From NCBI GenBank assembly GCA_028277105.1, contig JANQHO010000053.1:1-39595 (forward strand): a DNA stretch of 39,595 nt, in the 5' to 3' direction. This document shows, piece by piece, positions 33,369-39,595 of this stretch (positions are counted from its first letter, which is position 1; each line of letters begins with the position of its first letter). The DNA is from Owenweeksia sp. GTDB taxonomy: Bacteria; Bacteroidota; Bacteroidia; Flavobacteriales; Schleiferiaceae. The position numbers were made by a program, and so were the translations under genes. The notes beneath the pieces are model-generated. The model did no database searches. It saw only the letters and a list, made by a program, of their open reading frames with translations, and was not told where the DNA came from.

Positions 33369-35161
33369 TCGTTGAGCTGTAAAACCGCTAAAAATGCCTT
33401 TTGGGGAATTTCAACATTACCTACCTGGCGCATACGTTTTTTACCGGCTTTCTGTTTCTCAAGAAGTTTTCTTTTACGTGAAATATCACCACCATAACAC
33501 TTGGCCGTAACATCTTTACGCATGGCGCTCAAGGTTTCACGTGCTATGATCTTAGCACCTATAGCGGCTTGTATAGCGATCATAAATTGCTGGCGGGGAA
33601 TGAGTTCCTTTAGCTTTTCGCACATCTTTTTCCCCAGATCGTAAGCATTATCCCGGTGTACCAGGGCCGAAAGGGCATCCACCGGCTCACTGTTCAGCAA
33701 AATATCCACTTTAACCAATTCGGAAGCGCGGTATTCCAGGGGATGGTAATCAAAAGAAGCATAGCCTCTGGATAGGGATTTAAGCTTATCGTAAAAGTCA
33801 AAAACGATCTCCGCCAAGGGCAGGTCAAACGAAAGTTCTACCCGGTCGGAGGTGAGATAGACCTGGTTTTTCAATACCCCTCTTTTTTCTATACAAAGGT
33901 TCATCACTGCTCCTACATAGTCTGATTTGGTGATGATCTGGGCCCGGATAAAAGGCTCCTCCATCCGGTCGAGCTTGCTGGGATCGGGAAACTCACTGGG
34001 ATTATTTACGATCATCTTTGTATTGACATCAGACTTGAGGTAAGCGTGATACGATACGTTGGGGACGGTAGTAATTACCGTCATATCAAATTCTCTTTCC
34101 AGCCGCTCCTGAATAATTTCCATATGCAACATACCGAGGAAACCACAGCGGAAGCCAAAACCCAAAGCAGCCGAAGACTCGGGCTCAAACGTCAGGGAGG
34201 CATCATTCAATTGCAGCTTTTCCAAAGAAGCCCTTAGTTCTTCAAATTCATCGGTATCTACGGGATAAATGCCGGCAAAAACCATAGGTTTTACATCTTC
34301 AAAACCAGCGATCGGTTCATTAGAAGGATTGGCACAACTGGTTATAGTATCTCCTACCTTTACCTCTTTGGCCTCTTTAATACCGGAAATGATATAACCA
34401 ACATTTCCAGCACTGATCTGGTTCCTGCTTTCCTGCTTAAGCTTCAGAACGCCAATTTCATCAGCATCGTATTCTTTGCCGGTAGCCATAAATTTCACTT
34501 TCTCCCCTTTTTTCATCTTGCCGTTCACTACCTTAAAAAAGGCTTCTATACCGCGGTAGGGGTTAAAAACTGAATCAAAGATAAGAGCCTGTAAAGGGGC
34601 CTCTTCCTTTCCTTCCGGGTGAGGAATTCTTTTCACTACCGCTTCCAGAATATCCTCTATCCCTAAACCTGTTTTGGCTGAGGCAGGAATGATATCTTCC
34701 TCATCACAGCCGATGAGGTCAATGATCTGGTCCTTTACTTCCTCTGGGTTGGCACTGGGCAGATCGATCTTATTGAGAACCGGGATGATCTCCAGATCGT
34801 GCTCTAACGCGAGATATAAATTGGAGATAGTTTGGGCCTGTATACCCTGGGCGGCATCCACTACCAATAGCGCCCCTTCGCAGGCAGCAATAGCGCGCGA
34901 CACTTCGTAAGAAAAATCTACGTGCCCGGGAGTATCTATTAAATTTAAAGTATAGTCTGTATCCTCGTAAGGGAATACCATCTGGATAGCGTGACTTTTA
35001 ATAGTGATACCGCGTTCCCGCTCAAGATCCATATCATCCAGTAACTGATCCTTTTTCTCACGCTCAGTGATCGTTTGCGTATGCTCAAGTAAACGATCAG
35101 CCAGGGTACTTTTTCCGTGGTCGATGTGAGCGATTATACAGAAGTTTCTGATGTTCTTCAT
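33365..35161 (-). CDS. lepA: Translation elongation factor 4 (LepA)
   Basis: A 598-residue translational GTPase that acts on stalled or mis-translocated ribosomes. G1 is AHIDHGKST (11-19), switch I includes [11 protein letters not shown] near 49-59, G3 is DTPGH near 77, and G4 is NKIDLP near 131. Domains II and III are followed by the LepA-specific C-terminal domain, which ends in [28 protein letters not shown] near 555-585, a hallmark not found in EF-G. The length is standard. It is convergent with trpS. Upstream, TAATTTCG on the minus strand (35193-35200), with TTTG at 35217-35220, is a weak promoter candidate. Confidence 0.97.
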   Translation of the reverse strand: MKNIRNFCIIAHIDHGKSTLADRLLEHTQTITEREKKDQLLDDMDLERERGITIKSHAIQMVFPYEDTDYTLNLIDTPGHVDFSYEVSRAIAACEGALLVVDAAQGIQAQTISNLYLALEHDLEIIPVLNKIDLPSANPEEVKDQIIDLIGCDEEDIIPASAKTGLGIEDILEAVVKRIPHPEGKEEAPLQALIFDSVFNPYRGIEAFFKVVNGKMKKGEKVKFMATGKEYDADEIGVLKLKQESRNQISAGNVGYIISGIKEAKEVKVGDTITSCANPSNEPIAGFEDVKPMVFAGIYPVDTDEFEELRASLEKLQLNDASLTFEPESSAALGFGFRCGFLGMLHMEIIQERLEREFDMTVITTVPNVSYHAYLKSDVNTKMIVNNPSEFPDPSKLDRMEEPFIRAQIITKSDYVGAVMNLCIEKRGVLKNQVYLTSDRVELSFDLPLAEIVFDFYDKLKSLSRGYASFDYHPLEYRASELVKVDILLNSEPVDALSALVHRDNAYDLGKKMCEKLKELIPRQQFMIAIQAAIGAKIIARETLSAMRKDVTAKCYGGDISRKRKLLEKQKAGKKRMRQVGNVEIPQKAFLAVLQLND

Positions 35162-35369
35162 ACTGCTAAATGTCGTTCTCTCTTAGGAAACGCGAAATTA
35201 ATCAAAAGCTGCACTTCAAAATTTACCTCTTCACTGATTTAAAGAATACAACTTTTGCCACTAAGCCAAAGTGAGGAAATAATCGGCTGCCGTTGTCGAA
35301 GCCCTTGAATCTTCCAAATTTTACTTTTCCAAGAGAGGATGAACTACGTCAATTAAACACTACCTAACA

Positions 35370-37688
35370 ATGAAAAAGATTCTTTACCTAACCGCCATTT
35401 GCCTGTTTTTTTCTGCTTTTAACCATGTTAAAGCCACCCACCTGGCAGGAGGTGAAATATACTACAAACACATAGGAGGGCCAACCAATCCCTTTTTATA
35501 TGAGATAACGGCTCTGATATACAGGGATATGGATGGTAGTGTAAATGCCAATCCTGATCCCGGTGATCCTATAGATATTTGTTTTTCTTCCTCGTGCTTT
35601 AGCAGTTTCACGTTGTCATTTAGCCCCTCTGTTCCGGGCCCAGGTGAGGTACATCCTAAGAGTTCCTATGCTTTTAAAATCCCATCATTAGATAGCTGTG
35701 TTAACAATTCGAGCAGCAATTTTGTAGATATAGGGGTATTTAAGTGGGTAGGAACAGCTACTCTGAGTGGTGTTTGTACTGATTGGAGAATAAGCTTTGG
35801 ATACAATGCCCGCAACGGAGATATTGATAACCTGTTGGATGCGGGCACTGAAAATATGTATGTTGAGGCCTGGCTGAACAATACCTTCGGCCCCAACTCA
35901 TCTCCCCAGTTTATCTCCCCGGCTGCTACTGCTTTTTGCGTGGTTCAGCCTAATGAACCTCCTTTTGTTTGGGTTCAACAAGCTATTGAAAGTGACGGTG
36001 ATTCTGTTCGTATTACCCTGGATAATCCTCTGGACGGTAATTCATGCGGTCCCGGTACACCCATACCTTATGATTTGAACCGTAACCCCAATTACTCACC
36101 TACCAATCCTATAACTACCCACAACAACGTTTTTCTCATTGACGAGTCAACGGGAACTTTTACCTTCAGTCCTTCTACATCAGAAGTGGCTGTTATTAAT
36201 GTCGTGGCTGAGGAATACAAGTTCGACCCAAATATCTTACAATGGGTTAATGTAGGAAGAACCTCCCGTGATTTGCAGTGTGTTATTACAGCTGCCTGTA
36301 AAAACTCCGTAGTGGGTGGCCCTACTGTAGATGTATCGCCAACAACAGGTATTACTATTGAACCTGTTTCTACCGATAGTATTTACAGTAATTACGATAT
36401 ACCCATTATCGGGAACGATTCTGTTTCCGATCCCAATGGAGGGTACATTATAAATCTGCCTGTTATTGACTACACCTGCTATGACTCCATCATACAGATC
36501 AGCTTTGATATAGGAGTTAACTGCAGTTCTATTACCCCTTCTGACTTTAGAGTTATTGGCCCCGATGGTATCGTAAGACCTGTTACTGATGTATCATTTA
36601 ATTGCAATACTGCCAACAATACCCGTAAGATTGATTTGAGACTTCATCGCCCTCTCGATGTCAATGGTGATTTCTTGATGTATATCAAAAACGGAAATGA
36701 TGGAAATACTTTAACCAATCAGTGTGGTTTTGGACTGGCAGACTTTTTTTCCATGATTATTCGGGTAGATGATTGCCCCATTTTAGATTACGATTTGAAA
36801 AATGTTACCGTGGTAGACGATAAAGAGATCAAAATTGAATGGGAAGCTGATCCCAATACATTTAACCCGGCTCTTTTTCAGCAGTGGAGAATTTACAGGG
36901 CGCATAACGATAACAACTTTTACCCGCTTACTACATTGAATGATATTAATGCAAGATCATTTATTGACAATATCAAAATAGATGAGGAGGCCGTGGATAA
37001 GCAGGTATACCAATACGCTATTCAGATGTATATCAATAATATCTTCCGCGCTCCTGTAGGAGATCTCCGTTCCATTTTACTAGCCGTTAGTCATTATCAG
37101 CCTAATGAATCTGTCTCGCTTTACTGGAATAAATATGACGGTTTTAATGAAGAGAAATATGAAGTATATGTTACTGATGCAAATGATTTTATCTGGGAGA
37201 AGGTAACAGATTTAGACAGCAGTACGCGTTATTACAGATACGATATACCCGGTAATACAGGAACTTACGCAATGAAGGTTGAGGCTAAAGATGCCCAAGA
37301 CCCCAATTACCCGTATATTTCTGAATCTAACTGGATATATTTTGATGTATTTGATGATGTTGTTGTTATAGATGAGCCTGAGGATCCCGTCATTCCCAAT
37401 GTAATGACCCCAAATAACGATTCCCAAAACGACCGTTTTTACATCAAAGCCGATGGCTATCCAAAAATATCAGTGGCTATCCACAATCGCTGGGGCAGGC
37501 TGGTTTTCAAAGATGATAATTTTGCACAACGCAACGATGCTGCAAATGGCTGGGATGGTACCGATATGAATAATGGTCAACCCCTGGTTGATGGTGTGTA
37601 CTATTACAATATTTCATTTAACGACCCCGCTAGCGGCAAGAACCTGGACTATCAGGGCTCCCTAACCATAATGGGTGGCTCGAATTAA
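35370..37688 (+). CDS. Secreted protein with gliding motility-associated (type IX, type B) C-terminal domain
   Basis: A 772-residue surface protein. A signal peptide (about 1-22) precedes ATHLAGGEIYYKHIGGPTNPF, the opening of a common Bacteroidota extracellular family. The first 450 residues are beta-rich and contain several Cys residues. Two fibronectin-III-like segments follow at about 480-580 and 580-670 (IKIEWEADP, VSLYWNKYDG). The last 95 residues form the gliding motility-associated sorting domain: VIPNVMTPNNDSQNDRF, IHNRWGRLVF, NGWDGTDMNNGQPLVDGVYYY. It should be exported by Sec and then the type IX system and held on the cell surface. A paralogue follows 269 bases downstream. An adhesin role is an inference from domain type. 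Confidence 0.87.
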   Translation: MKKILYLTAICLFFSAFNHVKATHLAGGEIYYKHIGGPTNPFLYEITALIYRDMDGSVNANPDPGDPIDICFSSSCFSSFTLSFSPSVPGPGEVHPKSSYAFKIPSLDSCVNNSSSNFVDIGVFKWVGTATLSGVCTDWRISFGYNARNGDIDNLLDAGTENMYVEAWLNNTFGPNSSPQFISPAATAFCVVQPNEPPFVWVQQAIESDGDSVRITLDNPLDGNSCGPGTPIPYDLNRNPNYSPTNPITTHNNVFLIDESTGTFTFSPSTSEVAVINVVAEEYKFDPNILQWVNVGRTSRDLQCVITAACKNSVVGGPTVDVSPTTGITIEPVSTDSIYSNYDIPIIGNDSVSDPNGGYIINLPVIDYTCYDSIIQISFDIGVNCSSITPSDFRVIGPDGIVRPVTDVSFNCNTANNTRKIDLRLHRPLDVNGDFLMYIKNGNDGNTLTNQCGFGLADFFSMIIRVDDCPILDYDLKNVTVVDDKEIKIEWEADPNTFNPALFQQWRIYRAHNDNNFYPLTTLNDINARSFIDNIKIDEEAVDKQVYQYAIQMYINNIFRAPVGDLRSILLAVSHYQPNESVSLYWNKYDGFNEEKYEVYVTDANDFIWEKVTDLDSSTRYYRYDIPGNTGTYAMKVEAKDAQDPNYPYISESNWIYFDVFDDVVVIDEPEDPVIPNVMTPNNDSQNDRFYIKADGYPKISVAIHNRWGRLVFKDDNFAQRNDAANGWDGTDMNNGQPLVDGVYYYNISFNDPASGKNLDYQGSLTIMGGSN

Positions 37689-37764
37689 GAACTTACTATA
37701 TAATCATATATAATACTTATAAGATCTTACATGAATGATTAACAGCTAATTTTTTACATATATA

Positions 37765-37794
37765 TGGGAACCCTGATTTAGTCTCAGGGTCCCA
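37765..37794 (+). other. RNA hairpin between the two paralogous secreted-protein genes
   Basis: TGGGAACCCTGA (37765-37776) pairs with TCAGGGTCCCA (37784-37794) with one bulged A and a 7-base loop. There is no T-run after it, so it may be a weak terminator or a transcript-stabilising hairpin. The rest of the 269-base gap (37689-37957) is AT-rich with no ORF recognised. Confidence 0.45.
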
Positions 37795-37957
37795 TCTTGG
37801 AAAAGTCAAACTGAGTTTTTAAGTTCTCTATTTAATTGTACGAAGGCTTGGATAGGACGTTCTTTAACTAATTTAGAATATTTGTCCTTATATTTATCGT
37901 TTGCAAATTCCCAGCAATGAAGTACTTTTATCAGACCGATAAACTCGTTATTGACTT

Positions 37958-39595
37958 ATGAAAAAGATTTTATCACTCTTAGTTGTAGGATTCACAGTTG
38001 TTGTTTTTTCTTCAGATCTTAAGGCAACCCACCTTGCCGGAGGAGAAATATTCTACAGGCATATAGGTGGTCCTACCAATCCTTTCTTATACGAAATCAC
38101 GGCTATCATCTACAGGGATATGAGCGGTATCGATCTACCCCCTACCTTAAACGTTTGCGTAAGTTCATCCTGTTATAATTCACAAACCGTTAACTTAACT
38201 GATGCCCCGTTAGATTCATCATACGGAGGCCGTGGTAGTACCCCTCCGGGAAGACCTCCTTACGGCCCTTGTGCTGTCCAAACACCTGGTGTTGATCCCA
38301 CTATAGGTCTTTATAAATGGAGGGGAACCGTTACCCTGCCCGGGGTTTGTGCCGACTGGAGGTTCAGCTTTACCCAGAATGCCCGGAATCCTGCCATTGA
38401 CAATCTTGTTGGTCCGGGAGGGCAAAATCTGTACATCGAAGCTTTACTCAACAACACTTTTGGGCCTAACTCCTCTCCGATTTTTACATCTTCTGCTGCT
38501 ACTGCCTTTTGTGTATCCTCCCCAGGCCAACAGCCCCAACAGTGGGTTCAAAGAGCGATAGAGTCTGATGGAGATTCCATTGTTTACAGGCTTGCCCAGC
38601 CCCAGGGAGGTCCCAACTGCGGTCCGGGAAACTTAGTTGCTTACACGGCCGGTTATTCTGTCTCTGACCCTATCAGAACTATTAATGGCTTTAACCTGAA
38701 CCCCAATAACGGAACTTTTACCTTTAATGCTGCTTTTCCCGAAGTATGTGTGATAAAAGTAGTGGTTGATGAATACCGGTTCAGTACCAGTATTCTTCAG
38801 TGGGTGCTGGTGGGAAATACCACTCGGGATCTGCAATGTATTATTACCGGTTTATGTAATTCGAATGCGGTAAAAGGTCCTGCCCTAGATACTGATGTCG
38901 GCACAGGTATAACAGTTGACGATTTTCCTTCCGACAGCCTGTATCAAAATTACGACCTGCCTCCTCTGGGGAATGATTTCAATGTGGTTAACGGTGATAC
39001 CATATTTGATATTCCAATAATCGATTACAATTGTTACGATTCCAGCATTACCATCTTTTTTAATGATGATGATGTTCTTTGTAGCAGTGTATCACCCGAT
39101 GGTACGGATTTCCGGGTTATCGGGCCCGACAGTATCGTAAGGCCGGTGGTTAATGTCGAATACAGTTGTACCCCTGATGGACTTACTGATGAATTTACCC
39201 TGAAGTTATTAAGGCCTTTGGATATCAACGGTGATTATGTGATGTACGTCAGAAGAGGGCATGACGGCAATACCCTGCTCAATTCATGTTCCTATGAGAT
39301 GCCAAACAATTTTGCCATGATCATCCGGGTAAACAATTGCCCTATTTTGGATTATGACCTGAAGAATGTTACGGTGATCAATGACAACTCTATTAAAGTT
39401 CAATGGGAAGCTGATAGTAATTCTTTCAATCCTGCTTTCTTTAACCTGTGGCGTATCTTCAGGGCCAATAACGACAATAATTTTTATCCCCTAACCACCA
39501 TTTTTGATGTTAATACCCGGGAGTTCATCGATACCATTAATATTGATGCTTTCCAGGTAGACAACCAGGTGTATCAGTATTCTCTCCAGGTGGTC
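37958..39595 (+). CDS. Tandem paralogue of the type IX secreted protein (3' truncated by the window)
   Basis: The ATG at 37958 opens a frame of 546 codons with no stop before the window ends. The translation begins with a signal peptide (KKILSLLVVGFTVVVFSSDLKA), then THLAGGEIFYRHIGGPTNPF, and continues collinear with the upstream 772-residue protein: YEITAIIYRDM, ACRP-like beta segments with conserved Cys residues, NCPILDYDLKNVTV, IKVQWEADSN, and VYQYSLQVV at the edge. By homology about 225 residues, including the sorting domain, lie beyond the window. Insertions of proline- and glycine-rich sequence near 90-105 distinguish it from the first copy. The pair looks like an old tandem duplication. 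The function is probably extracellular adhesion or matrix, as for the first copy. Confidence 0.85.
   Translation, partial: MKKILSLLVVGFTVVVFSSDLKATHLAGGEIFYRHIGGPTNPFLYEITAIIYRDMSGIDLPPTLNVCVSSSCYNSQTVNLTDAPLDSSYGGRGSTPPGRPPYGPCAVQTPGVDPTIGLYKWRGTVTLPGVCADWRFSFTQNARNPAIDNLVGPGGQNLYIEALLNNTFGPNSSPIFTSSAATAFCVSSPGQQPQQWVQRAIESDGDSIVYRLAQPQGGPNCGPGNLVAYTAGYSVSDPIRTINGFNLNPNNGTFTFNAAFPEVCVIKVVVDEYRFSTSILQWVLVGNTTRDLQCIITGLCNSNAVKGPALDTDVGTGITVDDFPSDSLYQNYDLPPLGNDFNVVNGDTIFDIPIIDYNCYDSSITIFFNDDDVLCSSVSPDGTDFRVIGPDSIVRPVVNVEYSCTPDGLTDEFTLKLLRPLDINGDYVMYVRRGHDGNTLLNSCSYEMPNNFAMIIRVNNCPILDYDLKNVTVINDNSIKVQWEADSNSFNPAFFNLWRIFRANNDNNFYPLTTIFDVNTREFIDTINIDAFQVDNQVYQYSLQVV

Noticed and set aside
37765..37794. 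Rho-independent terminator after the first type B secreted-protein gene
   Set aside because: The hairpin is good but has no T-run behind it, so it is listed only as a hairpin.
1..39595. Phage defence island, prophage, integron or CRISPR locus
   Set aside because: No integrase, transposase, Cas, restriction or phage structural genes and no direct-repeat arrays were found; dprA and the AddB-like nuclease are housekeeping DNA-processing genes.

Overview
The window is a chromosomal segment from a member of the Bacteroidota, most likely Flavobacteriales or a close relative. The evidence is four type IX secretion cargo proteins (two with type A and one with type B C-terminal sorting domains, plus a truncated paralogue of the type B protein). 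There is also a TonB receptor with a carboxypeptidase-like N-terminal domain, an ECF sigma factor paired with a two-membrane anti-sigma/beta-barrel protein, an HU-CCDC81/SPOR protein, and the flavobacterial DUF6427-DUF6341-purD cluster. The characteristic -7 promoter element TAnnTTTG recurs 10-30 bases before starts. No tRNA, rRNA, CRISPR array, insertion sequence or prophage was seen. Genes are dense, and no gap exceeds 300 bases.

Layout. 1-9074 (mostly + strand): truncated AddB-like PD-(D/E)XK nuclease, small secreted protein, threonine/serine dehydratase, purQ, a cystathionine gamma-synthase-type enzyme, a KtrA/TrkA subunit, an SDR oxidoreductase, a Spy-like periplasmic protein and a propionyl-CoA carboxylase beta subunit. 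9134-10644: a type IX cargo protein and an exported peroxiredoxin-like protein, closed by a strong bidirectional terminator. 10715-18411 (- strand): dprA, a large hybrid histidine kinase, then a tightly overlapping four-gene block of two rSAM/selenodomain-associated glycosyltransferases (TIGR04283, TIGR04282), a purine nucleoside phosphorylase and a MerA/Lpd-like flavoprotein. 18482-24725: TonB receptor, type IX propeller-like protein, sigma factor and dual-membrane anti-sigma protein. 24759-35161: housekeeping and envelope genes (HU/SPOR protein, thioesterase, DUF6427, DUF6341, purD, gdhA, SDR, gatC, plsC, trpS, lepA). 35370-39595: two tandem paralogous secreted proteins, the second cut by the window edge.

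The most interesting unit is the 10715-14264 block. The two transferase families are those associated with arsenosugar biosynthesis. A purine nucleoside phosphorylase translationally coupled to them would fit removal of adenine from a 5'-deoxy-5'-arsinoyl-adenosine intermediate before glycosyl transfer. The expected methyltransferase and radical SAM genes (arsM, arsS) are not in the window, so this pathway reading is an inference. The second notable unit is the sigma factor/dual-membrane anti-sigma pair, whose leader carries two overlapping perfect inverted repeats.
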